Origin: Mycolicibacterium lutetiense
GTDB taxonomy: Bacteria; Actinomycetota; Actinomycetes; Mycobacteriales; Mycobacteriaceae
Assembly (NCBI RefSeq): GCF_017876775.1
Contig: NZ_JAGIOP010000001.1
Coordinates: forward strand, 1,116,001 to 1,180,000
DNA: 64,000 bases
Direction: 5' to 3'
In this document: positions 51,893-61,204 of the stretch, piece by piece
Layout: each line of letters starts with the position of its first letter
How positions within the stretch are numbered: the first letter of the stretch is position 1
Translations under genes and position numbers: made by a program
The notes under the pieces: generated by a model
Database searches by the model: none
Told to the model about the DNA's origin: nothing
What the model saw: the letters and a program-made list of their open reading frames with translations, nothing else

Positions 51893-53872
51893 ATGACGGC
51901 CTTCGACGATCTCGACGACTACTTCGCCTTGCCCCGGGTATCAGGTCTAGCGGTGTCGCCGGATGGTTCGCGGCTGGTCACCACGGTCAGCACGCTCAAT
52001 GACAAGCGCACCGAATTTCTCAGTGCCATATGGGAATTGGACCCTGCAGGACTGGAGCCGGCGCGCAGGCTGACCCACGGACTCAAAGGAGAGTCCGCGC
52101 CGGTGTTCACCACTCACGGTGATCTGTTGTTCCTGGCGGTGCGTCCCGGCGAAGACGAGGGCAAGCCGCCCGCGGCCCTGTGGCGTCTCCCCGCGAGCGG
52201 TGGCGAGGCATTCGAGGTGCTGGCGATGCCCGGAGGCGTCACCGCGGCCGTGAGTGCCCGCGCCGCCGACGCGACGGTGGTGACCGCGCCTCTGCTGCCG
52301 TCATCGGCCGGAGTCGACGACGACAAGGCGCGGCGGGAGGCGCGCAAGGAAAACAAGGTGTCGGCGATCCTGCACACCGGTTACCCGATCCGGCAGTGGG
52401 ACCACGACCTCGGCCCGGACCAACCCCACCTCTTCGACCTCGGCGCCGACTCCGACGGGCGGCGGGACCTGACCGCCGACCCGGGCGCGGCGTTGCGGGA
52501 GGCGACCTTCGACCTCAGCGCCGACGGCGGATTCGTGGTGACGTCCTGGCAGGTGCCGGGCCCGGGCTCGGCAATGCGGTGGACCCTGGTGCGTATCGAC
52601 CGGGCCACCGGGGAGCGCACCAAGATCGCCGAAGAGCCCGGAGCGGACCTGGAACACCCGGTGATCGCGCCGGACGGCCACGCCCTGGCCTTCACCAGGG
52701 AGACCCATTCCACCCCGGACTCGCCGCCGCGGATCACGCTGAGCCGCATGCGGTTCGGTGAAGATCCCGTGGAGCTGACGGCGGACTGGGATCGGTGGCC
52801 GTCCTCGGTGGCGTGGACGCCGGATTCGTCGGCGCTGATCGTGACGGCCGACGACGGTGGCCGCGGTCCGATCTTTTCCGTCGACCCCGCCTCGGGGGCG
52901 GTGACTCGACTGACCGACGACGACTTCACCTACTCCGACGTCAGGCCCGCACCCGGTGGCGTGATCTATGCGTTGCGCAGCTCGTACGCTGTGCCGCAGC
53001 ATCCTGTCCGCATCGATGCCGACGGCACTGTCACCGAATTGCCGTGCGTCGACGCGCCCGCATTGCCCGGCACGCTGACCGAGGTGACCGCGACCGCGGC
53101 CGACGGCACCCCGATCAGGTCCTGGCTCACCCTGCCCGCCGGGGACGAGCCGGCCCCGCTGGTGCTGTGGATTCACGGCGGGCCGTTGGGCAGCTGGAAC
53201 AGCTGGCACTGGCGGTGGAACCCGTGGCTGCTCACCGCACAGGGATACGCGGTGCTGATGCCGGATCCGGGGCTGTCCACTGGCTATGGACAAGACTTCA
53301 TCGCCCGCGGCTGGGGCGCCTGGGGTGGCGAGCCCTACACCGACCTGATGGCCGCCACCGATGCCGCGTGCGCACATCCACGTGTCGATGCATCGCGGAC
53401 CGCCGCGATGGGCGGCTCGTTCGGTGGCTACATGGCCAATTGGATCGCCGGGCACACCGATCGGTTCGATGCGGTCGTCTCCCATGCCGGCCTGTGGGCG
53501 CTGGACCAGTTCGGGCCTACCACCGATGGTGCGTACTGGTGGGCTCGTGAAATGACCGAGCAGATGACACATCAAAATTCGCCGCACCGGTCCGTCGGTG
53601 AAATCGCTACTCCGATGCTGGTCATCCACGGCGACAAGGACTATCGCGTTCCGATCGGCGAGGCGCTGCGGCTGTGGTACGAGCTGCTGACCTACTCGGG
53701 TCTGCCTGCTGATGACAACGGTGAAAGCCCACACCGGTTCCTGTATTACCCGACCGAGAACCACTGGGTGCTGGCCCCGCAGCACGCCAAGATCTGGTAC
53801 CAGGTGGTCACCGCGTTCTTGGGCGAGCACCTACGCGGCGAACCGGCGCGGCCGCCGGAACTGCTCGGGTAG
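51893..53872 (+). CDS. S9-family prolyl oligopeptidase-like serine peptidase
   Basis: The 659-residue protein has an N-terminal beta-propeller and a C-terminal alpha/beta-hydrolase. The nucleophile is in GGSFGGY (about residue 508), followed by HGDKDYRVP (Asp, about 578-586) and ENHW (His, about 623), the order expected for the family. It may act as an acylaminoacyl- or dipeptidyl-peptidase. No signal peptide is seen, so it is cytosolic. ATG 51893 is preceded by ggggag. It shares little with its neighbours; the next gene starts 11 bp later. Confidence 0.92.
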   Translation: MTAFDDLDDYFALPRVSGLAVSPDGSRLVTTVSTLNDKRTEFLSAIWELDPAGLEPARRLTHGLKGESAPVFTTHGDLLFLAVRPGEDEGKPPAALWRLPASGGEAFEVLAMPGGVTAAVSARAADATVVTAPLLPSSAGVDDDKARREARKENKVSAILHTGYPIRQWDHDLGPDQPHLFDLGADSDGRRDLTADPGAALREATFDLSADGGFVVTSWQVPGPGSAMRWTLVRIDRATGERTKIAEEPGADLEHPVIAPDGHALAFTRETHSTPDSPPRITLSRMRFGEDPVELTADWDRWPSSVAWTPDSSALIVTADDGGRGPIFSVDPASGAVTRLTDDDFTYSDVRPAPGGVIYALRSSYAVPQHPVRIDADGTVTELPCVDAPALPGTLTEVTATAADGTPIRSWLTLPAGDEPAPLVLWIHGGPLGSWNSWHWRWNPWLLTAQGYAVLMPDPGLSTGYGQDFIARGWGAWGGEPYTDLMAATDAACAHPRVDASRTAAMGGSFGGYMANWIAGHTDRFDAVVSHAGLWALDQFGPTTDGAYWWAREMTEQMTHQNSPHRSVGEIATPMLVIHGDKDYRVPIGEALRLWYELLTYSGLPADDNGESPHRFLYYPTENHWVLAPQHAKIWYQVVTAFLGEHLRGEPARPPELLG

Positions 53873-53875
53873 CGT
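53870..53875 (+). promoter_or_regulatory. Candidate -10 hexamer for a leaderless transcript
   Basis: TAGCGT, overlapping the stop codon of the peptidase gene, is seven bases before GTG 53883. Confidence 0.42.
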
Positions 53876-53882
53876 CGGGAAC

Positions 53883-55133
53883 GTGACCCAGCGTGAGTTT
53901 GATCTGGTGCTTTACGGCGCCACGGGATTCGTCGGCAAGCTGACCGCGGAGTATCTCGCCCGAGCCGGGGGACCGGCCCGGATCGCCCTGGCCGGCCGCT
54001 CCGAGGAGCGACTGCGGGCCATCCGCGACGGACTGGGACCCGGTGCGCAATCGTGGCCGCTGCTGACCGCTGACGCGACCGACCCGGCCTCCCTCGACGC
54101 GATGGCCGCGCGTACCCAGGTCGTGGTGACCACGGTGGGGCCCTACGCCCGCTACGGCATGCCGCTGGTGGCCGCCTGCGCCGCGGCCGGGACCGACTAC
54201 GCCGATCTCACCGGTGAGACGACCTTCATCCGCGACAGCATCGATCTGTATCACAAGCAGGCGGTCGACACCGGTGCGCGAATCGTGCATTCGTGCGGAT
54301 TCGATTCGGTGCCATCCGATCTCACCGTGTACGCACTCCATCGGCGAGCTACCGCAGACGACGCGGGCCAACTCTGTGACACCAACCTGGTGGTGCGTAC
54401 CTTCGCCGGCGGTGTGTCCGGCGGCACCGTCGCCTCGATGCTGGAACTGCTCGACACGCTGTCGTCGGATCCAGAGGCCAGGGCGCTGATGAACGATCCC
54501 TACACCCTCAGCCCGGACCGTGCGGCCGAGCCCGAACTGGGTGCTCAGCCCGATGTCCGGTGGCGTCGCGGCGGTGAGATCGCGCCCGAGCTTGCCGGGT
54601 ACTGGACCGGGGCTTTCGCCATGGCGGCGCCCAACAGCCGAATCGTGCGGCGCAGCAACGCATTACTGGACTATGCCTATGGTCGCCGCTTCGAGTACGC
54701 CGAGCAGATGAGCGTGGGCCGGTCGGTGGTGGCGCCGTTGGCCGCCGCGGCGATGACCGGGTCCAACGCCTTCACTCTCGGTGTGGGGGGCCGCTACTTC
54801 AACCGGTTGCCCCGCCGACTGGTCGAGCGCCTTGTGCCCAAACCCGGAACCGGTCCCAGTGAGCGGACCCGCGAGCGCGGCCACTACTGCATCGAGACGT
54901 ACACGACCACCACATCGGGTGCCCGCTATGTGGCAACCATCGCTCAGCAAGGAGATCCCGGATACAAGGCGACAGCAGTGTTGCTCGGGGAGTGCGGACT
55001 TGCGCTGGCTACCGACCGTGATGCCCTCTCGGAGCTGCGGGGCGTGCTGACGCCGGTGGCCGCGATGGGCGATGCGCTCATGACCCGGCTACCGGCCGCC
55101 GGCGTGACGTTGGAAACCGCTGCCCTGGGCTGA
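53883..55133 (+). CDS. Saccharopine-dehydrogenase-like oxidoreductase (Rv2449c-like)
   Basis: The 416-residue protein has an N-terminal Rossmann domain with LYGATGFVGKL (G-A-T-G-x-x-G) and a substrate domain that contains HSCGFDSVPSDL. It belongs to the saccharopine dehydrogenase NADP-binding family, which in mycobacteria includes the trans-acting enoyl reductase of lipid (PDIM/PGL) synthesis. Its own substrate is unknown and it is not in a lipid operon here. GTG 53883 is used because the -10 above fits it; the upstream open frame lies over the peptidase gene. It matches Rv2449c in order. Confidence 0.9.
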   Translation: MTQREFDLVLYGATGFVGKLTAEYLARAGGPARIALAGRSEERLRAIRDGLGPGAQSWPLLTADATDPASLDAMAARTQVVVTTVGPYARYGMPLVAACAAAGTDYADLTGETTFIRDSIDLYHKQAVDTGARIVHSCGFDSVPSDLTVYALHRRATADDAGQLCDTNLVVRTFAGGVSGGTVASMLELLDTLSSDPEARALMNDPYTLSPDRAAEPELGAQPDVRWRRGGEIAPELAGYWTGAFAMAAPNSRIVRRSNALLDYAYGRRFEYAEQMSVGRSVVAPLAAAAMTGSNAFTLGVGGRYFNRLPRRLVERLVPKPGTGPSERTRERGHYCIETYTTTTSGARYVATIAQQGDPGYKATAVLLGECGLALATDRDALSELRGVLTPVAAMGDALMTRLPAAGVTLETAALG

Positions 55134-55248
55134 GCTGGCACGACATGGATGCATCGGCCTGAGTCGAACCCGTGTGGGGCAAGATCGGATTCGGCTAGTG
55201 TCGTTGGTGAGGACTTCAAGTACGTCGGCAACGAAGGTGGGATGAAAA

Positions 55249-55857
55249 ATGGCCGGTCTCGATGATCTGTTCGCGCAGATCCCGGTGGCGGATATTGCAA
55301 GCAAGCTCGGTGCCGATGAAGGCGAGGTGAACGCCGCCATCAAGACCCTGGTTCCTGCGCTCGTCGGCGGAGTGGCTGAGAACGTACAGGCTGACAACAT
55401 CGACTCCAGTGACCTCGAGTCGGCGGTCAGCGCACAGGGCGTCAGCGGCCTCCTCGACGGCGGCGTGGCCGTCGACCAGGTCGACGCCGAAGAAGGCAAC
55501 CAGATCGTCTCGAAGATCTTCGGCGGCAACGACAGCAATCAGGTCGCGTCGGCGTTGGCGGGTACGGGCGCTGCCGGCGGCGATCTGATCAAGAAGCTGC
55601 TGCCGATCCTGGCGCCGATCGTGCTGGCCTACATCGGCAAGCAGTTCGCCCAGAAGAACGCCGCACCCGCGGGCGAGGCTCAGGCTTCCGGCGGCGGGCT
55701 CGGGGACATCCTCGGCAGCATCCTGGGCGGCGCGACCGGCGGCGGTGCCGCGAACAACCCGCTCGGCAGCATCCTGGGCAGCGTGCTCGGCGGCGGTGGC
55801 AGCCAGGGCAACGCCATCGGAGAGATCCTCGGCGGTCTGCTCGGCGGCAAGAAGTAG
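55249..55857 (+). CDS. DUF937 protein with Gly-rich repeat tail
   Basis: The 202-residue protein begins with a DUF937-type helical domain (1-125: IPVADIASKLGADEGEVNAA, then VAENVQADN). It ends in a glycine-rich low-complexity tail with repeated ILGSILGG and GGLLGG units (about 147-200). DUF937 proteins are of unknown function, often at cell surfaces or in aggregates. A -10-like TAGTGT at 55196-55201 and gtgggatg before ATG 55249 are present. A GC-rich terminator follows. Confidence 0.85.
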   Translation: MAGLDDLFAQIPVADIASKLGADEGEVNAAIKTLVPALVGGVAENVQADNIDSSDLESAVSAQGVSGLLDGGVAVDQVDAEEGNQIVSKIFGGNDSNQVASALAGTGAAGGDLIKKLLPILAPIVLAYIGKQFAQKNAAPAGEAQASGGGLGDILGSILGGATGGGAANNPLGSILGSVLGGGGSQGNAIGEILGGLLGGKK

Positions 55858-55872
55858 CCCAACTCCAGCTCG

Positions 55873-55916
55873 AAGGCCCCCGACGCCCGGTGAACGCACC
55901 GGGTATCGGGGGCTTT
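55873..55916 (+). terminator. Intrinsic terminator after the DUF937 gene
   Basis: The outer stem AAGGCCCCCGA / TCGGGGGCTT surrounds an inner hairpin CCCGGT...ACCGGG; it is followed by tttcgcg. Confidence 0.75.
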
Positions 55917-55939
55917 CGCGTATTTGGGCCCGTCCTTCT

Positions 55940-55945
55940 TAGAAT
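55940..55945 (+). promoter_or_regulatory. Candidate -10 hexamer for a leaderless valS transcript
   Basis: TAGAAT is followed by six bases (ggctcg) and GTG 55952. No ribosome-binding site fits in this space. Confidence 0.55.
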
Positions 55946-55951
55946 GGCTCG

Positions 55952-58603
55952 GTGACCGCCACCCCTGACAATCGTGCCGATGCCCTCCCCAAATCCTGGG
56001 ATCCGGCCGCGGTAGAAGCCGACCTGTACCAGGGCTGGGTGGATGCCGGATACTTCACCGCCGATCCGGCCAGCGAAAAGCCGCCGTATTCGATCGTGCT
56101 GCCGCCGCCCAACGTGACCGGCAGCCTGCATATGGGCCACGCGCTCGACCACACACTCATGGACGCCCTCACCCGGCGCAAGCGCATGCAGGGCTTCGAG
56201 GTGTTGTGGCTGCCGGGCATGGACCATGCCGGGATCGCCACCCAGACATTGGTGGAGAAGCAACTCGGTGCCGACGGCAAGTCCAAGGAAGACTTCGGCC
56301 GCGAGCTGTTCATCGAGAAGGTGTGGGACTGGAAGCGTGAGTCCGGCGGAACCATCGGCGGGCAGATGCGCCGCCTCGGTGACGGTGTGGACTGGAGCCG
56401 CGACCGCTTCACCATGGACGAGGGCCTGTCGCGTGCCGTGCGCACGATCTTCAAGAGGCTCTTTGACGCCGGCCTGATCTATCAGGCCGAACGGCTGGTC
56501 AACTGGTCGCCGGTGCTGGAGACCGCGATCAGTGACCTCGAGGTCAAGTACGAAGACGTCGAGGGCGAGCTGGTCTCGTTCCGCTACGGCTCGATGAACG
56601 ACGACGAGCCGCACATCATCGTGGCCACCACCCGGGTCGAGACCATGCTCGGTGACACCGCGATCGCGGTGCATCCCGACGACGAGCGTTACCGCGACCT
56701 GGTGGGCAAGACCCTGCCGCACCCGTTCGTCGACCACGAGATGATCGTGGTGGCGGACACTCACGTCGACCCCGAATTCGGTACCGGCGCAGTCAAGGTC
56801 ACCCCCGCGCACGACCCGAACGACTTCGAGATCGGCATGCGCCATCAGCTGCCGATGCCGACGATCATGGACAGCAAGGGCCGGATCGCCGACACCGGAA
56901 CCCAGTTCGACGGCATGGACCGCTTCGAGGCGCGGGTCAAGGTGCGCGAGGCGCTGGCCGAACAAGGCCGGATCGTCGCAGAGAAGCGGCCCTATCTGCA
57001 CAGCGTCGGACATTCCGAACGCAGCGGTGAACCCATCGAGCCACGTCTGTCCCTGCAGTGGTGGGTCAAGGTGGACGGTCTGGCCAAGTCGGCGGGCGAT
57101 GCGGTGCGCAACGGCGACACCGTGATTCACCCACCGAGCCTGGAGCCGCGATGGTTCGCCTGGGTGGACAACATGCACGACTGGTGCATCTCCCGGCAGC
57201 TGTGGTGGGGCCACCGGATCCCGATCTGGCACGGTCCCCACGGCGAGACGGTGTGTGTCGGCCCCGACGAGACCCCGCCGGAGGGCTGGGAGCAGGACCC
57301 CGATGTCCTCGACACCTGGTTCTCTTCGGCGCTGTGGCCGTTCTCCACCATGGGCTGGCCCGAGCGCACCCCCGAACTGGCCAAGTTCTATCCGACGTCG
57401 GTGCTGGTCACCGGTTACGACATCCTGTTCTTCTGGGTGGCCCGGATGATGATGTTCGGCACCTTCGTCGCCGATGATCCGGCGATCACGTTCGATGGGG
57501 CGCGCCCCCCGCAGGTGCCGTTCGAGAACGTCTTCCTGCACGGCCTGATCCGCGACGAGTTCGGCCGCAAGATGAGCAAGTCGCGCGGCAACGGCATCGA
57601 CCCGCTGGACTGGGTCGAGAAGTTCGGCGCCGACGCTCTGCGATTCACCCTGGCACGTGGGGCCAGCCCCGGCGGTGACCTGTCCATCGGTGAGGACCAC
57701 GCTCGCGCATCGCGCAATTTCGCCACCAAGTTGTTCAACGCGACCCGCTTCGCGTTGATGAACGGTGCCGCTCCCGCTCCGTTGCCCGCTGCCGCCGACC
57801 TGACCGACGCCGACCGCTGGATCCTCGGTCGGCTCGAAGAGGTCCGTGTCGAGGTCGACGGTGCGCTCGACAGCTACGAGTTCAGCCGGGCCTGCGAATC
57901 GCTGTATCACTTCGCCTGGGACGAATTCTGTGACTGGTACGTGGAACTGGCCAAGGTGCAGCTGGGTGAGGGTGTGGCTCACACGACAGGGGTGTTGGCG
58001 GCTGTCCTCGACGCCCTGCTCAAACTGCTGCACCCGGTGATGCCGTTCGTCACCGAAACGCTGTGGAAGACGCTCACCGACGGCGAGTCGATCGTCATCG
58101 CGCAGTGGCCAGAAGCGTCGGGCATCGCGCTCGATCCGGTTGCGGCACAACACATTGCCGACATGCAGAAGCTGATCACCGAGGTTCGCCGCTTCCGCAG
58201 CGACCAGGGTCTGGCCGACCGGCAGCGGGTCCCGGCCCGCCTGTCGGCTATCGCCGAGGCCGGCCTGACCGAGCAACTGCCCGCGGTCACCGCACTGGCC
58301 TGGCTGACCGATGCCGGTGACGGATTCACCCCGTCGGCCTCGGTCGAGGTGCGTCTGGCGCAGGCCACGGTACTCGTCGAGGTGGACACCTCGGGCACCG
58401 TCGATGTCGCGGCCGAGCGGCGCCGGATGGAGAAGGATCTGGCCGCCGCGCAGAAGGAATTTGCCACCACGACGGCCAAGCTCGGAAACGAGGAGTTCCT
58501 GTCCAAGGCGCCCGACAATGTCGTCGAAAAGATCCGCGGCCGCCAGCAGTTGGCCTCCGAAGAGGTCGAGCGGATCACTGCCCGCCTGGCCGGACTCAAA
58601 TGA
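55952..58603 (+). CDS. valS: Valyl-tRNA synthetase
   Basis: The 883-residue class I synthetase charges tRNA-Val. The HIGH-type motif is HMGHALD (about 60-66), the editing domain is in the middle, and KMSKSRGN starts at about 540. The C-terminal coiled arm ([18 protein letters not shown]) is complete. It matches Rv2448c. The start is GTG 55952. folC follows after 7 bp, so the two are probably co-transcribed. Confidence 0.97.
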   Translation: MTATPDNRADALPKSWDPAAVEADLYQGWVDAGYFTADPASEKPPYSIVLPPPNVTGSLHMGHALDHTLMDALTRRKRMQGFEVLWLPGMDHAGIATQTLVEKQLGADGKSKEDFGRELFIEKVWDWKRESGGTIGGQMRRLGDGVDWSRDRFTMDEGLSRAVRTIFKRLFDAGLIYQAERLVNWSPVLETAISDLEVKYEDVEGELVSFRYGSMNDDEPHIIVATTRVETMLGDTAIAVHPDDERYRDLVGKTLPHPFVDHEMIVVADTHVDPEFGTGAVKVTPAHDPNDFEIGMRHQLPMPTIMDSKGRIADTGTQFDGMDRFEARVKVREALAEQGRIVAEKRPYLHSVGHSERSGEPIEPRLSLQWWVKVDGLAKSAGDAVRNGDTVIHPPSLEPRWFAWVDNMHDWCISRQLWWGHRIPIWHGPHGETVCVGPDETPPEGWEQDPDVLDTWFSSALWPFSTMGWPERTPELAKFYPTSVLVTGYDILFFWVARMMMFGTFVADDPAITFDGARPPQVPFENVFLHGLIRDEFGRKMSKSRGNGIDPLDWVEKFGADALRFTLARGASPGGDLSIGEDHARASRNFATKLFNATRFALMNGAAPAPLPAAADLTDADRWILGRLEEVRVEVDGALDSYEFSRACESLYHFAWDEFCDWYVELAKVQLGEGVAHTTGVLAAVLDALLKLLHPVMPFVTETLWKTLTDGESIVIAQWPEASGIALDPVAAQHIADMQKLITEVRRFRSDQGLADRQRVPARLSAIAEAGLTEQLPAVTALAWLTDAGDGFTPSASVEVRLAQATVLVEVDTSGTVDVAAERRRMEKDLAAAQKEFATTTAKLGNEEFLSKAPDNVVEKIRGRQQLASEEVERITARLAGLK

Positions 58604-58610
58604 GGATCCG

Positions 58611-60017
58611 GTGACCGATCCGATCCCCACTCCGGACGAGATCGCCGCGCTGCTGCAGGTCGAGCATCTACTCGATCAGCGCTGGCCCGAGACCAAGCTG
58701 GACCCCAGCACCGCGCGCATCGCAGCCCTGCTGGAACTGCTGGGCTCGCCGCAGCAGGCCTACCCGTCGATCCATGTCGCGGGGACGAACGGCAAGACGT
58801 CGGTCGCACGCCTCATCGATGCGCTGTTGACCGCACTACACCGCCGTACGGGGCGCACCACCAGTCCACACCTGCAGTCCGCGGTGGAGCGCATCTCGAT
58901 CGACGGAAAACCCATCACGCCGGCGCAATACGTCAACGCGTACACCGAGATCGAACCATTCGTCGAACTGGTGGACCAGCAGTCCGAAGCCGACGGTGGC
59001 CCGAAGATGAGCAAATTCGAGGTGCTCACCGCGATGGCCTTCGCAGCTTTCGCCGACGTGCCCATCGACGTCGCGGTCGTCGAGGTCGGCATGGGTGGAC
59101 GCTGGGACGCCACCAACGTCGTCAACGCCCCGGTCGCGGTGATCACTCCGATCGGCCTCGACCACACCGACTACCTGGGTGACACGATCGCCGCGATCGC
59201 GGGGGAAAAGGCCGGCATCATCACCCGGCAGCCCGACGACCTGGTGCCGGTCGACACGGTGGCGGTCATCGCCACGCAGGTTCCCGAGGCCATGGAGGTA
59301 CTGCTGGAAGAGGCGGTGCGTGCCGATGCTGCCGTCGCCCGCGAAGACTCGGAGTTCGCCGTGCTGTCCAGGCAGGTCGCCATCGGCGGCCAGGTGTTGG
59401 AGTTGCAGGGCCTGAGCGGGGTGTATTCGGAGATCTTCCTGCCGCTGCACGGTGAGCATCAGGCCCACAACGCCGTTCTCGCACTGGCCGCGGTCGAGGC
59501 GTTCTTCGGTGCGGGTGCCGGCAGTCAACTCGACGTCGAGGCGATCCGGGCCGGCTTCGCGGCCGTGCACAGCCCGGGCCGGATGGAGCGCATGCGAAGC
59601 GCGCCAACAGTTTTCATCGATGCGGCACACAATCCTGCCGGCGCCGCGGCGCTGGCGCAGACCTTGCAGCAGGAGTTCGACTTCCGCTTCCTGGTCGGGG
59701 TGGTGTCGGTGATGGGGGACAAGGACGCCGGTGGCATCCTGGCCGCGCTGGAGCCGGTGTTCGACCAGATCGTGGTCACCCACAACGGTTCGCCCCGGGC
59801 GATGGACGTCGAGTCATTGGCGTTGTTGGCCGAGGAAAGGTTCGGCCAGGATCGGGTGATCACCGCCACGACGCTGTCGGATGCCATCGAAACCGCCACC
59901 GCGTTGGTCGAGGAGGCCGGCGCAGAGGAAGGCCTGTCCGGGGCCGGCATGGTGATCACCGGTTCGGTGGTGACTGCCGGCGTGGCCCGGACCCTGTTCG
60001 GACGGGACCCGCAATGA
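58611..60017 (+). CDS. folC: Dihydrofolate synthase / folylpolyglutamate synthase
   Basis: The 468-residue bifunctional ligase adds glutamate to dihydropteroate and to folates. The P-loop is HVAGTNGKTS (about residues 50-59), followed by GLDHTDYLGDT and the C-terminal domain with DAAHNPAGA. It matches Rv2447c. GTG 58611 is used, with ttgaggatccg-type spacing; the frame is open over valS. The stop overlaps the next start as ATGA. Confidence 0.96.
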   Translation: MTDPIPTPDEIAALLQVEHLLDQRWPETKLDPSTARIAALLELLGSPQQAYPSIHVAGTNGKTSVARLIDALLTALHRRTGRTTSPHLQSAVERISIDGKPITPAQYVNAYTEIEPFVELVDQQSEADGGPKMSKFEVLTAMAFAAFADVPIDVAVVEVGMGGRWDATNVVNAPVAVITPIGLDHTDYLGDTIAAIAGEKAGIITRQPDDLVPVDTVAVIATQVPEAMEVLLEEAVRADAAVAREDSEFAVLSRQVAIGGQVLELQGLSGVYSEIFLPLHGEHQAHNAVLALAAVEAFFGAGAGSQLDVEAIRAGFAAVHSPGRMERMRSAPTVFIDAAHNPAGAAALAQTLQQEFDFRFLVGVVSVMGDKDAGGILAALEPVFDQIVVTHNGSPRAMDVESLALLAEERFGQDRVITATTLSDAIETATALVEEAGAEEGLSGAGMVITGSVVTAGVARTLFGRDPQ

Positions 60018-60418
60018 ACGATCAGACACCCGGCGACACGCCGGCCCCTACTGACCCCTGGAAGAGCTTCCGTGGGGTGATGGCAGCGACGTTGATCCTC
60101 GAAGCCATCGTGGTACTTCTGGCCCTACCGGTGGTCGGTGTCAGTGACGACGGGCTGACCTGGACGTCGGGCGGATTCGTGATCGGCCTGGCCGTCGTGT
60201 TGATCCTGATGTCGGGGCTTCAGGGGCGGCCCTGGGCTATCTGGGCGAACCTGGGCATCCAACTGGTGGTGATCGCCGGAGCGCTGATCCATGGGGCGAT
60301 CGGCTTTATCGGTGTGATCTTCGCCGTGGTCTGGCTGCTGATCGTGTACCTGCGGGGTGAGGTCAAACGCAGGCAGGATCGGGGTCTGCTGCCCGGTCAG
60401 CAACCGCCCAGCGAATAG
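60014..60418 (+). CDS. DUF4233 membrane protein (Rv2446c-like)
   Basis: The 134-residue protein has four predicted membrane helices ([70 protein letters not shown]). A conserved folC partner in actinobacteria, it carries the DUF4233 name; its function is unknown. It starts in the ATGA overlap with folC, which argues for stoichiometric translation. Confidence 0.9.
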   Translation: MNDQTPGDTPAPTDPWKSFRGVMAATLILEAIVVLLALPVVGVSDDGLTWTSGGFVIGLAVVLILMSGLQGRPWAIWANLGIQLVVIAGALIHGAIGFIGVIFAVVWLLIVYLRGEVKRRQDRGLLPGQQPPSE

Positions 60419-60478
60419 CCGCGGCCGGGTGCGGACCCCGTCGGGAGCCCGCGGTGGCACGGCAGGGTTACCGACCGG

Positions 60479-60484
60479 TACGCT
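60479..60484 (+). promoter_or_regulatory. Candidate -10 hexamer for ndk
   Basis: TACGCT lies eight bases before GTG 60493; there is no Shine-Dalgarno sequence in the gap, so the transcript may be leaderless. Confidence 0.42.
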
Positions 60485-60492
60485 CACTGCTC

Positions 60493-60912
60493 GTGACTGA
60501 GCAGACCCTTGTCTTGATTAAGCCCGACGGCGTGCAGCGCCACCTGGTCGGGGAGATCCTCGGCCGGATCGAGCGCAAGGGTCTGACCCTGGCAGCGCTC
60601 GAACTGAAGAACGTCAGCGTCGAGCTGGCCAAGCAGCACTACGCCGAGCACGACGGCAAGCCGTTCTTCGATTCGCTGCTGGAATTCATCACTTCCGGCC
60701 CCGTCGTCGCCGCCATCGTGGAGGGGCCGCGGGCTATCGCGGCCTTCCGTCAGATCGCCGGTGGCACGGACCCGGTGGAGAAGGCTGTGCCCGGCACCAT
60801 CCGCGGTGACCTGGCGCTTGTCACCCAGGACAACCTCGTGCACGGATCGGATTCGCCGGAGTCGGCGGCCCGTGAGATCGCCCTGTGGTTCCCTGGCGAA
60901 GCCTCCGCCTGA
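60493..60912 (+). CDS. ndk: Nucleoside diphosphate kinase
   Basis: The 139-residue enzyme transfers the gamma phosphate from ATP to nucleoside diphosphates. The N-terminal [10 protein letters not shown] and the active-site H117 in [12 protein letters not shown] are intact. It matches Rv2445c. GTG 60493 gives the expected N-terminus ([11 protein letters not shown]); an in-frame ATG at 60454 would add 13 residues outside the family alignment. Confidence 0.96.
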   Translation: MTEQTLVLIKPDGVQRHLVGEILGRIERKGLTLAALELKNVSVELAKQHYAEHDGKPFFDSLLEFITSGPVVAAIVEGPRAIAAFRQIAGGTDPVEKAVPGTIRGDLALVTQDNLVHGSDSPESAAREIALWFPGEASA

Positions 60913-60955
60913 TAATCCTTCTCGCAGTCTGGTCTGTACCGCGTCAGTGATGTGG

Positions 60956-60961
60956 GATACT
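60956..60961 (+). promoter_or_regulatory. Candidate -10 hexamer for rne
   Basis: GATACT at 60956-60961 would give a transcript starting near 60968 and a 5' UTR of about 235 nt, consistent with long rne leaders in mycobacteria (recalled). Confidence 0.45.
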
Positions 60962-61204
60962 GGGTACGGGTAGCCAGCCTCAACCGAGGCTGGGTACCCG
61001 AATGAAGACTTCGACGAGCGCGACCACCGCAATCCGGTGCGGCGCGGGCCGTCCAGCCATCATTCAGCCAGGCACCGGGTGGGTTCGGTAGCGAACCGCC
61101 CGGAGCGAGACCACAACAAGCCCGGGGAAAGTGTCCCGGGCCAATAGCGGAAGCCCTCGCGTGGCCGCGTCGATACGACGCGCCCGGGGGCTTGAGGAGA
61201 ATTC
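60962..61204 (+). other. Structured 5' leader of rne
   Basis: The long leader holds several hairpins. These include GTAGCCAGCCTC / GAGGCTGGGTAC (about 60969-60999), and CCCGGG / CCCGGG around gaaagtgt (about 61120-61140). RNase E often controls its own mRNA through the 5' UTR; that this leader does so is inference. A good gaggag at 61194-61199 precedes GTG 61205. Confidence 0.5.

Noticed and set aside
55589..58630. 1013-codon minus-strand frame opposite valS
   Set aside because: It is the mirror of valS codon bias; its translation is His/Arg/Gly-rich without any recognisable domain.
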